Below are positions 39,801 through 50,005 of a stretch of DNA of 64,000 nt, piece by piece (the first letter of the stretch is position 1; every line of letters starts with the position of its first letter). A program made the position numbers and the translations under genes. The stretch is from Erythrocercus mccallii. Lineage: Eukaryota; Chordata; Aves; Passeriformes; Dicruridae. The stretch lies in the NCBI GenBank assembly GCA_013397435.1, contig VZRG01000005.1, positions 953,508-1,017,507 on the forward strand. Direction: 5' to 3'. Under the pieces are notes generated by a model. It did no database searches. It was not told where the DNA came from and saw nothing but the letters and a program-made list of their open reading frames with translations.

Positions 39801-42350
39801 ATTGTGACACCATCCCATTTACTGTCGATTTCTTCAGTCACACCAGTTTGGGTGTGTGTTTGTAAACAAATTGTCTTCTAATGACTTTTCCAAGGTTTCA
39901 TGAGGAAATGTATCAGCTCCCTCATTAAATTCAAATTCTTTTTTATGTTCTGGTTTTCTTATATCCACTAACAGCCCAGTTCACCTCCCATCTCAGAGCA
40001 AAGACAACATTCCAAGAACTACAAAGGGAGCATACTATGTTCATAGTTTCATTATATGTTTATCTATTAAGATTTGCATTTTATGAATCTTAGCTATTTT
40101 CCTGCTGCACCTCTTTATAGCAGAACACATTACCCTCTTATTTATTCTTGACAGATCCTGTATAGATTTATGGTTCTGCATCAATAATAAGAGTCATTAA
40201 TCATAGTAACAATGCACATCACAGAGTCTTCCAGACATTCACCACTGAACTTGCTAAACTGTCTTACAAATTAAACTTTCCCCTTCTCAGGAATTAATTA
40301 TTTCTGAGCTTACACAGAAATTAAGGAATTTTGTTAGAAAAACTGGGAGAAAAAAGATAATTTTCTCCCAATGGATTTGTTGAATGATGGGAGTGGGGAA
40401 GAATCTCAGCTACTGAAAGGCAGAAGGCGAGCTTATAGTTATTGGGAAATGTTTCATTTCTGTAGTAAATGGAAGTTTGTTTGGAAGTTTGTTTTTTAAC
40501 AACTCATAGTCAAAACTTATGGACAAATATTTTGTTAAAAATTGTGTGAAAATAGTTTCCCCAAAATAGTAATTTCTTTGGTTTAGTTTCCATTCTTCCA
40601 ACAACCACATTAGCCAATAAGTACAACTTCTCTATATTCATGGTTTATTTACATAAAGGAAAGAAATAGCAGGAGAAAAGTAATCTAACAGATTAGAGCA
40701 ATGGACAGTAAATCCAATTCTATACCAAGTAAAGTCAATACAAATTATTCTGCTGAGTTCACTGGATACAAGAAGCAGCCTGTGATTCAGACATCATAAT
40801 ATAAGTAGTGAGAAACAAAAGAACACAAGAGCAAAAGAAAGAATTGCAGAAATAAGGCAATGGTTGAAACAAGAGTCACACATGTTAACTCTTTTTTTTT
40901 GGGTGAGATTTAAGAACACTTTTTGACAATGCTGAATTCTGAAGGTCAAAGAATATATTTAATTTGGCAGCTATGAAGGTGGTTCAACCACAACTCAAGT
41001 TCTGAAATCTTATCCAAGATTTTTCTCCCTCTTTATCAAGAAAGACTGCCAATGGATCAGGATGTTATCTCAGCAGGGATGGGATCTTTATTTAGTCTTA
41101 TCACCTCTTTGCCCCACTGCATTTCCATCTGTTTTTTTGAGAGGGTTTGATGGCTGTCAGAGAGGTGGATGGAACCTTGAGAGAGCCTGAGAACTAAGTG
41201 GAGAAGTGATATACAACTACTGAATGGCAAAGGATAGAGAGAGCCTGGGGAAAGAAAATGAAGGAAGAAATGTAGGGGGCACATTTGCCTCAGCTGCAGA
41301 AACTAATTTCAGCTGATACATGGATATGTATTTGTGGTTGCTCAGCTATGTACTTAAAGTCTCTGCATTCCAGAATATTGTCTTTATGAGAAACAGAACT
41401 TGACAAACTTTCCAGCCTTTTAAGAAACAACCCTGATCATTATTTAATTAACCAATTAATTTCAGGATCTTAATCTCAAAAAAGGAAAGCTGATACTTGG
41501 CAGATACATTTTATTATTTAAAGCTACTTTATAAGGATATGAACATGACAGAGTGTCACCACCCTTACTGATGAACATTTCAGCTATTTTTTGTTTCTCT
41601 ACAGAACTGATTTTGCTCCATGTATTTCTGCCATGGAAGCCTTAACAATGTTATGCCTGTCTCTAGTCTTCAGTAATTGTGAGTACACAGTTAGAAGTAT
41701 AACTCTGTAAAAGAACATTCCAAAATGACAAAATTTTGCATAACCCAGTGAAGAAAAAGACCTTACTCATATTGGGCAGTCTCCCTCAGGCCTTGATCTG
41801 TTCTGATGTGAGTGCTGTCTTTGAAGACAAAATACTTCTCTAAAAAACGTAACTAGTCCATTCTTTTTTCTTAAAAAGAAAAAAAATATTGGAGAAAACC
41901 AACCCAGATCCTTCATATAAAATATGACTGCCTTCCTCTGCCTATATGGCAAATACTGCTCTAAGAAATCTTTAAAACAAATTACTGGTATTATTGTCTA
42001 AAAGTTGTAGTATACAGTTTTATACCAAAAACTGCATCTACTGAGAGAAATGGAGACAACTAAAGCCAGATGAACTTGACAAGGCATCAGAAAAAGAAAA
42101 AAAAGCAGCTTGTATTCATGTACATATTTGCTCACTGTCAATGGTTCTCTATGAGATGCAGATGTTGAAAACATTGAAGATGTTTGCTGTTCCATTAAGT
42201 CTGCAAAACTCCAACCCTCCTAACTCAGACAGAATCAGGAAAGGAGACAGACACATCAGGGAGTATTTTTTTCCATTAGCCATTCAAGCTTTCTGTGGTT
42301 TTAAATGCTCCTCAGTGACTGCTGATCCGTATCAATGAGTGAGATAGTCT
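30850..42350. other. Intergenic, no gene recognised
   Basis: About 11.5 kb with no ORF resembling a known protein, no RNA gene and no confidently assigned interspersed repeat. Simple features are A runs near 33883 and 35711 and an ACAC-rich patch near 31370. The pieces at about 33.0-33.3 kb and 34.4-34.7 kb are somewhat more GC-rich, without CpG-island character. In mammals the next gene beyond RBMS3 is TGFBR2, several hundred kb away, so a gene-poor stretch is expected here if synteny holds. Confidence 0.7.
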
Positions 42351-42600
42351 GAGACAGTCAAGGCAAGAAACTTTAGATGTTGAGACAGACTGGAACCGAT
42401 TGTGTTTTGATGAGCACTGTGCCTTCCATTAATCATATGATCAGACCTTCCTTCTTTTAGGGTTTCCTTCCTTCCTTCCTTCTGAGACAGTCAAGGCAAG
42501 AAACTTTAGATGTTGAGACAGACTGGAACCGATTGTGTTTTGATGAGCACTGTGCCTTCCATTAATCATATGATCAGACCTTCCTTCTTTTAGGGTTTCC
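42351..42600. repeat. Perfect 133-bp tandem duplication (two copies)
   Basis: The segment starting GAGACAGTCAAGGCAAG at 42351 recurs at 42484 with no visible difference. Each copy ends in a TTCC-repeat tail (about four units in copy 1, at least 14 in copy 2). The period is exactly 133 bp. Complete identity means either a very recent duplication or an assembly artefact caused by the microsatellite. Confidence 0.95.
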
Positions 42601-42656
42601 TTCCTTCCTTCCTTCCTTCCTTCCTTCCTTCCTTCCTTCCTTCCTTCCTTCCTTCC
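42597..42656 (+). repeat. (TTCC)n microsatellite
   Basis: About 14-15 uninterrupted TTCC units follow the second copy of the 133-bp duplication. A shorter run of the same unit (about 42465-42482) ends the first copy. Confidence 0.97.
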
Positions 42657-43962
42657 AAGGCTACTCGTACATTTATTTTTTTATTGATAGGGCCGCTGCT
42701 GACTTCTTTCCACCAGATGGCACCACAGACTGTGAGCTATAGCCAAGATCTATAAGTGTGTGTGTATACATATTTGTATAAATATATGTGCATATAAACG
42801 TAGCCACAGACATGCATTTGTCAGTGAAAACCCATGAGTGATAGATACCTGCAAACCTCAGTTTCCTTGCTCTTATCCTACCACACAAGGCAGAAGGAGG
42901 AGCAAGACAAACCAACACCATGCAGTGAGACAATGCTAAAAATATTGCTTCTGTACTTGATATTTTCAGGGTACAGGTACTCCGTACTATTTAAAATAAA
43001 AAATTATTAAGGAGGCAATGCATCTTAAGAATTTTACTTTCTAACATAATTTAAAGTAGCCACTTTCTTCTAAACTGCAAGACCTAATGCATAGTCATTC
43101 CCATATACAGTTCAGTTGTTGAAGGATTATTTTATGGAATTCAAATCTGAAATCTCTTCAACCCAGCTGTTCCACATCCCAGTATGGGCTGCCTACCTAA
43201 TGTTTCTGTAGGAAATGGGAAGGGAACACTTTTCTATCTTAACTGGTTATCTGCCCTTTCTTAGTTTGACTCTTCAGTAGTTTCATCTAACACATTCCCT
43301 ATAAGAATACTGTGGAAATCTAAAAGATGAGCAGAATTTGATAATGGACACAGAAAAACTGTTTTATAAAACCGGCAAATAATACTCATAAAGTGTTTCT
43401 TAGTTTGCACATTTGGTTGTTAATTAGTATTCCCATTTTTTTCTTAATTGATTCTCAGTTATTTCAGTTTACTTTAGAAACAAAACCTCTCCTTGATCTA
43501 AAAAGTCTTCAATGGGGATTTCCACCTGACTACTTTATGTCTGAGGTCTTGCCTTCATAGAGATGAGAAATAATAGTAATTGTATTGAGGACAATGATAT
43601 TTAAGCTGTAAAGTCCTTGCTGAAAAGGTGGTGTTTCATGCTGCAATGTAGATTAAAGTTATATGACCATCATTTACAAACAGTTTATCAGATGCATAAG
43701 GTTTTTGGTTTGTGATTCATTTCCAAGTTGTTTTAATTTCTGACATGTTCATAATCCTCATGGCTTTCCCTCCATGCTTTTAAAGAGCTATCTTAGCTTG
43801 TGCTGTTATCTTTACTTTGTGGCAATTCTCATAATCTATCACAACACTAAAAGACACAACAGAAATTATGCCATCTTAATGTATATGGAAGAAAAAAGTT
43901 TGTTTCATTTTTTCTCAATCTGTCCATGTCCAGCTGTTTCTTCCCTCCCTCCTTGATTAGGT

Positions 43963-44567
43963 GTCACAATGGTGAAACTGCCCTCTTCTCACCCTATGCC
44001 TTTAAGACATTAATTTCCAACCCTTTCTGAAATGGGCTGGCACCTGCTGTCTCCCATTCCTGCTAAAGGCATCTTCAGGCTGTCTAAACCTCCAGTCTTA
44101 GCTAGGAGCCTAAGCAATCCTTACCATATTGAAAACTTGCATGGGAACCATCAGGGGAAAAAATGCATCACTGATTTATGATGGGTGCCCAGGAACCAAC
44201 AGCAAAGGAAAGGAATAGCACCAGAAATCAAGTTGAGATTCTCCACTTAGGTACCTTCTCTGATAACCCAGAGGCAGGGAGAAGTACCAAAATTCCTACA
44301 ATCATTAAACCTGGATGAGGCTTTTATGTGACAGGAAAGCTGCTCTGCATTCAGAAGGCTGCAATTTTGTCTCATAGCATCGGAGTGCCTTTGCTCCACA
44401 CAGTATCCTGCAAAACTGGTTCTGTGTGAGAGACCCTGAGCTTTGTATCCACACTGCAGATGTTGAGCTCCAGGCTGAGCCTGCCTTGCTTGCCAGGCGT
44501 GCTATATAAACTGCAACATGTGTGGGAGACAATAAATCATGCTCTTTGAAAATACTGCAATAATCAA
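43963..44567 (+). mobile_element. Possible old solo LTR remnant (weak)
   Basis: The 3' part has a TATA box (CTATATAAAC near 44502) followed by AATAAA at about 44531 and a short U5-like tail. The stretch upstream is more GC-rich than its surroundings. The proposed 5' edge (TGTCACAATGG) and 3' edge (AATAATCA) are guesses, and no target-site duplication is visible. It could equally be unique sequence. Confidence 0.2.
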
Positions 44568-44570
44568 TGA

Positions 44571-44633
44571 CCAGGGAAGATAGATATCTGGCCAGGGAAG
44601 ATGGATAGTTGACTGGGGAGACATGTAGAAATA
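44571..44633. repeat. Short tandem repeat, about 21-bp period, three decayed units
   Basis: CCAGGGAAGATAGATATCTGG is followed by CCAGGGAAGATGGATAGTTG and then a more diverged CTGGGGAGACATG unit. Confidence 0.7.
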
Positions 44634-46412
44634 GGTCTTAGCTTCATACGATGGATAGACACAGACTTAGATGCTTGTTAATTGTTTTCTTCAGTCATGA
44701 ATGTAATTTCTTAAAAGCATACTGTAAAGTACATTTTAATACCTTATCCTTTAAAACTTTTCTATTTCTCCTTCTTCACTCCTCATAAATGCACTGGCCT
44801 ATGGGCTTGATGGTACCTAATTTATACATTTTTGCTTAATTTGATGAACTGTAAGTGCTCTTTCAGCCTACTGTGTGCATTCAATAATCCAAAGTGGCTG
44901 TGAAGTATATAAGCCCTGATGCTGCTTTATAGTGCCTGATTAAAACAGAAATAATGTATTATAAATCCCACTCTAACATCTTTATTCATCATAATTTAAG
45001 GGTAAAAAACTGCCTTGTCTTGTGATCTATTTTTTTCCCCCTCATTATCAGTCTACATTAGTAATTGCAATGAAGTTAAAGCAGTAGCCTCCTCATGGTT
45101 CTCTGGGTGTTTTCTATTAACAAGCAATTTTACCTTTCATTTTAATGGTAATGTCCCCATCCCTTCACCTGTGTCTAGCCAGTCCAAAGCTCACACTAGC
45201 TTTTGGGAAAAGTTCCTCAGTATCCCCATGTGGAGAAATGGGAATAAAAGTCTTTGCTCAGCACTTCAGCACCTGTTTGAAAGCATAATTGATTGTGTTT
45301 GCAAAGAATCTGGGACCTTCAGACATTTCTCTTTTTTTTAAGAATACAGCACAGATTAATTTCTGTATGAACTGTAAGTGACAATATTTTTTCTACCTTT
45401 TCCTCTTTAGTCTTTCCCCCACCAAGCTCAGATGCAGAAGTAAGCATGGTTAGACTTGTGATAGCTCAGACCTGACTGGCAAAAAAAAAAGTCACACTTG
45501 CTAAGTCTTGAGCCAAGCATAATAATCCATCCTTTATACTATACATCAGGAAGGAATTCTATGTGCATTATCTGCAAGGAAATTTTTCCTATACAAAGAC
45601 TCCCTTCTCCTTCTCCTTCCTCTTTCTATGCTTTTGGTTTTTTCATTTTCTCTTTTCACGTGGCCCTTATTATCAGGATGCTCTAACCTACTTTTATAGA
45701 GAGGTTAAATGGAGCCAGAAAGCTCCAGAAAAATGTTTTGTCTCATCGACCTCCCCTCCAGGCTGCGTTCCATAATTTCCCCCGCTGTGCTGAATTGCTG
45801 CTCCTCTCTGTGTGTGAAATAAGCAGTTGCTTCCTGAGAAGGAGACATGCTGCCTTCTGAAGTGCCCATTCAGCACTGCGGAGGACAAACTGTCTGGCAA
45901 CAGGGGCATGATTGAAGGGCTGCAATACACAGAAAAGAACAAAAGGAAGGAGGTACTGGAAAAGAGGATGAGGAGGTAAACAGAAGAAAGGTGGGAGAGC
46001 CCTAGGTTAGGGAAAAAAGTCTACAGAGCTGTGCATATTAAAATTGTTGGTATGGTCATGAAACACCCAAAACAAAGCAGGTTTTTTCAGACGGATAGAA
46101 CATGTCACGAGGGCTCACCCATGCCAGGTAGCACTCTGCTGTGAAGATAGGTCCCCTGAAAACCATAATACATCGCACTGGCACATACATTTTAAGTGAA
46201 GATTGATTCTATTGCATGATAGCATACCTGAAATGAAAAGTCAGAAAAACAGAGTTTGCCTTCCCTCCACCCCATTCCCACCAATGTATTGCAAATCTGA
46301 AGCTTTTCCCCAATAAATTCTTTTGATTTATTTTTGTTTTATATAATATTAAAACATATTGACATTAAGACTCACTCCAATTTTGAAATATAAATTCAGT
46401 GCTATTACAACT

Positions 46413-47186
46413 TGTTATAAATAAAAATCCCCAATTTGATTTTTAATAATAATAATAATTTTATTGGTTACAAAATGGGTAATATTTGAAAAAGAAAAGC
46501 CACGAGCCAAAGCCTCGAAGTACCGGGCCTAGGACCCTGGTACTAGTGGACAGAGTAACACGGTCTCTCTGTGCATCCCTCTCTGTTCCACAAACTGTCC
46601 TCCGTGGCTTGGGTTTTTATACTGTCTCTGGTAGCCTCTGGCTAGGATTTACAGTGGAAAAATACAGTCTCTTTGATAGGGAACAGGTTTTCTTGAATGA
46701 AACAATGTGGTTTCAGATGCAGCTGGGTGGGTTTCCTGGTCTGGGTGAAAGGCAGTCCTAGTCTTTCGACTGCTCTGCATTCAGTTGAAAAGAAACTGCA
46801 CTTCATCCTGAAGAGGGGTTGATGGGTCCTTGATGGCTGGTGATGTCAGGAGTTATTTTCAGTGTTGGGAGATAAACATGCAGTCCAGCTGAAAAGGGTT
46901 GTTTTGGGAAATGATGCTTCAGCTTGCGATAAGGTCATGGTGGTTTCTTCACACCTTCTGCTGTATGAATGGTGGGGTCACAGCTGTGCAGGGGACAAAA
47001 GCCCCTTTCTTATCTCTGGAATGTGGATGGAAACCTCCATCCTAAATGTAGTTTCTGAGACTGTGGCTTTTGCCTGGGAAAAATTTTGTTTATAAAGGTA
47101 CTGAACATAAATTACAGTGAGATATATATATATATATATATATAAAATATTCCAGCACGAATTATTCCTCATGTTCATCTACAACA
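46413..47186 (-). mobile_element. Solo LTR 1 (endogenous retrovirus), minus strand
   Basis: A 774-bp LTR whose ends, read on the minus strand, are TGTTGTAGATG...ATTTATAACA. It is flanked on both sides by AACT (46409-46412 and 47187-47190), an apparent 4-bp target-site duplication. On the minus strand there is a TATA box (46615-46621) and an AATAAA signal (46460-46465), so U3, R and U5 order is clear. It contains a (TA)n run at about 47122-47144 and an AAT repeat near the U5 end. It is clearly homologous to LTR 2 in opposite orientation. No gag, pol or env sequence adjoins it. It is non-coding. Confidence 0.88.
47122..47144. repeat. (TA)n microsatellite inside LTR 1
   Basis: About 11 uninterrupted TA units, absent from the corresponding place in LTR 2, so it expanded after the two copies diverged. 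Confidence 0.9.
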
Positions 47187-47380
47187 AACTCATCCTTTTC
47201 CCATCAGAGTGGCTGAAGAGCACGTGTCTAAGTGCAAAGGCCAGCACAGGCAGCCCATGTCCCCGTGACCTGTGTGCATGTACACTCAGCTGCTACAGCC
47301 TGGAGCAGCACCCTCAGTGACCCTGGCTGGCTGCAGGAGCAGCTCTTCTCCATCTGCACTTCAGAAACCTTGGCCTTTGG
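47187..47380. other. 194-bp spacer between the two inverted LTRs
   Basis: GC-richer sequence bounded by the AACT duplication of LTR 1 and the TTTGG duplication of LTR 2. These flanks suggest it is host DNA that lay between two insertion sites. It would form the loop if the inverted LTRs were transcribed together. Confidence 0.7.
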
Positions 47381-48352
47381 TGTTATAGATGAACATAAGG
47401 GATAATTCATGCCAAAATGTATTTGTAAATATAATTTGCTGTAATTTAGAAATGGTTTCTTTATAAGTAAGATTTTTCCCAAGCAGAAGCCACAGTATAA
47501 GAAATGCACTCCTGGGTGGAAACCTACATTCGCATTCCAGAGATAAGTGAAGGGCTATTGTTCCCCAGCACAGCTTCGACCTCACCATTCATACAGCAGG
47601 AGGTGTGAAGGAACCACCATGATCTTATCACGAGCTGAGACATTCCTTCCCAAAACAACTCCTTTCAGCTGGACTGCACACGTATCTCTCAACACTGAAA
47701 ATAACTCCTGACATCACCAGCCATCAAGAACCATCAACCCCTCTTCAGGCTGAAGTACAGTTTCTTTTCAACTGAACGGGGAGCAATCAAAGAACCAGTA
47801 GTGCTTTTCACCCAGACCAGGAAACCCACCCAGCCACACCTGAAACCACATTGTTCCATTCAAGAAAACCTGTTCCCTATCAAAGAGACTGTATTTTTCC
47901 ATTGTAAATCCTAGCCAGAGGCTACCAGAGACTGTATAAAAACACAAACCACGAAGGACAGTTCATGGAACAGAGACGGATTGCACAGAGAGATCAGGTC
48001 GCTCTGTTCCACCAGTGCTGTGTCCTAGATCGGCACTTTGGGCTTTGGCTCGTGGCTTTTCTTTTTCAAATATTATCCATTTTGTAACCAATAAATTTAT
48101 TATTATTATTAAAANTAGGGAACAGGTTTTCTTGAATGAAACAATGTAAAAACACAAACCACGAAGGACAGTACATGGAACAGAGACGGATTGCACAGAG
48201 AGATCAGGTCGCTCTGTTCCACCAGTGCCGTGTCCTAGATCGGCACTTTGGGCTTTGGCTCGTGGCTTTTCTTTTTCAAATATTATCCATTTTGTAACCA
48301 ATAAATTTATTATTATTATTAAAAAATTGAGTTGGCGATTTAATTTATAACA
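47381..48352 (+). mobile_element. Solo LTR 2 (same family as LTR 1), plus strand, with internal 210-bp anomaly
   Basis: The ends are TGTTATAGATG and ATTTATAACA. A 5-bp duplication, TTTGG, flanks it (47376-47380 and 48353-48357). TATAAAA lies at 47935-47941 and AATAAA at about 48089. The span is 972 bp, but removing the 210-bp repeat-plus-chimera at about 48115-48324 leaves 762 bp, close to the 774 bp of LTR 1. It is non-coding. The minus-strand open frame across the N is an artefact of the duplicated segment. Confidence 0.88.
48115..48324. other. Chimeric duplicated segment with one N inside LTR 2 (probable misassembly)
   Basis: The single N at 48115 is followed by 32 bases (48116-48147) that match 46677-46708 of LTR 1 in the direct + orientation. 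The antisense counterpart in LTR 2 itself differs by a base. Then 48148-48324 repeats 47938-48114 at an exact offset of 210, with at least two substitutions. Sequence from an oppositely oriented neighbour joined to a repeat of the host LTR, next to an N, is what an assembler does at an inverted repeat. Confidence 0.85.
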
Positions 48353-48497
48353 TTTGGCAACATAAATACTGTTGTCTTCTCACCAAGGTTAGTGAGCTTG
48401 GGCAGGACCAGGTTTTGTCCTTGTTGCTTCTGCATTCGTCTACAGCTCCTCTGTCTCACATCACTAATCTCTGATCCCAGGGTAGATACTTTGCTGA

Positions 48498-49196
48498 TGT
48501 TATAAGTGAGCTTATAGTATAATTCGTGTTATGTTATGTTATAGTAATATTTAGTTTGATTGTAGAAAATGTAGCTTTTTGTAAAAGTTTCTTTCCAGGA
48601 AAAATTCAGCAGCTTGGAGATGGCTTGGGTGCGGCCCACCGGCAGCACTGATAAGGGACAATCACCAAAAACTGGTTGGACAGGTTGCAGCTACCTCTTT
48701 GGGAAAAGGTGCAAATTGATGGCCGACCAGAGGACAAAAGACAGAAACTCCCTCAATGACCGACAGCTGCTAGGAGAAAGCCTGGCCATCAGCACCATTG
48801 TCCAGTCTCAAGTACAGCTATCAACAAACAAAAACAGACACTAACCAAAGCTGGGACCCACCCTGGCCAGCTTCCAACTACATTGTCTAACTATAGATGA
48901 CTTCATCAGAGACCGGAGAAGCTCACTCTCTTCATTGTACACTGTAGCCCCAGGCTACGAGAAACAGTATAAGACTCCCTCGAAAATCGCATGGCTTTGT
49001 GAACGTGGAGACTGTGTCTCTTTGATGCTGGTCACACGACACCAGGAGCCAAACCCCGGGCTGGCTCCTTGGGTTTTGGTAATTTATTGGCTCAAATTTT
49101 CTATTTTCCAAATTTTTCCAAAATTTGTAAATAATTGTAAATAAAACTTTTTGATTTTTTATTTAAAATCAGATTGGTGATTTTTCATTTATAACA
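48498..49196 (+). mobile_element. Solo LTR 3 (related family), plus strand
   Basis: A 699-bp LTR with ends TGTTATAAGTG and CATTTATAACA, flanked on both sides by CTGA (48494-48497 and 49197-49200). TATAAG at 48968-48973 and AATAAA at 49140-49145 mark R. The 3' tail (GATTGGTGATTTTTCATTTATAACA-like) resembles the ends of LTRs 1 and 2, but the U3 is different, so it is a related subfamily rather than a copy. No internal retroviral sequence is present. Confidence 0.85.
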
Positions 49197-49689
49197 CTGA
49201 GATAATCAGTCTCAAGTAGGAAACTGCTTTAAAAACTGAGATTTTAGGAAGCTATTTGGGACTTTTTTTTTTTAATTCAGTGGTGAAAAAAACTCCAAGG
49301 CCCTGTCTCCTCTGCATCTTTTGAAACTGTCATTTCCAATAATCTGAGTAAAGATCTGTGGTTAGGGAGCAAGGTTAGTCTGAAAAAAAGGCACCTAAAA
49401 ATTATGAAAAAAATGCCCAGTGAAATACCAGAAGCACAATAACATTGGCCTGGCCTTGGGATTTACTACCAAATGCCCAGCAAACTAGGCTATGCTGTGG
49501 GGAGGGAGGTGAGAAAGGGCACACACCTCCACCCTTCAGGGCCATGCAGAATGGTGTGGCCATCTCACACTGTCCCTTCTGATCACCTCTCACTGCAAGC
49601 AGATAATAGAACTAGACTGACTTTCACCTGGGTTTTGGGGATTAGTGCCTAAAACAGGAAAATTGAATCAATTCTAGCTGCATCCACTT

Positions 49690-50005
49690 TCTCCAGGGCA
49701 TCAGGGAATCACTGAAATGTCCTATGAGATTGACCCCAACCATTAATGCAGCACTGCCAAGTCTGCTACAGACTGTGTCCCTAAGTGCCACATCTACAGG
49801 TCTTTTAAATGCCTCCAGGGGTGGTGACTCAGCCACTTCCTTTAGCAGCCTGTTCCAATGCTTGACAAGCCTTTCAATAAAGATTTTTTCCTAATATCTG
49901 ATCTAAAACTCTCCTGATGCAACTTGAAGCTATTTTCTCATCCTATCAGCTGTTACTTGGGAGAAGGAACTGCCCCACACCTGGCTGCAACCCCCTTTCA
50001 CATAT
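49690..50005 (-). mobile_element. CR1 LINE fragment, 3' end, minus strand
   Basis: On the minus strand it encodes the C-terminal tail of CR1 ORF2. An SDIRKK...LLKGLSSIGTG-like piece appears in one frame. Then ESPPLEAFKRPVDVALRDTV follows in another, so there is at least one frameshift. After that comes a 3'UTR with the GGTTGGGGTCAATCTCATAGG signature that precedes CR1 tails. This family is the main LINE of birds and other sauropsids. The copy is 5'-truncated, decayed and inactive. Confidence 0.85.

Larger units (their letters stand above)
42657..46412. other. Intergenic, no gene recognised
   Basis: AT-rich sequence with a short GTGTGT/TATA-type patch near 42.76 kb, a possible old LTR remnant ending near 44.57 kb and a short 21-bp tandem repeat at 44571-44633. 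No coding region or RNA gene was recognised. Confidence 0.65.

Noticed and set aside
47963..48301. Minus-strand open frame of 112 codons with an unknown residue
   Set aside because: It spans the N and a duplicated LTR segment, so its protein repeats itself. It is LTR 2 read in the wrong strand, not a gene.
46413..49196. A complete provirus between the LTRs
   Set aside because: LTRs 1 and 2 are inverted relative to each other and the spacers are only 194 and about 140 bp with no gag, pol or env similarity. Each LTR has its own target-site duplication.
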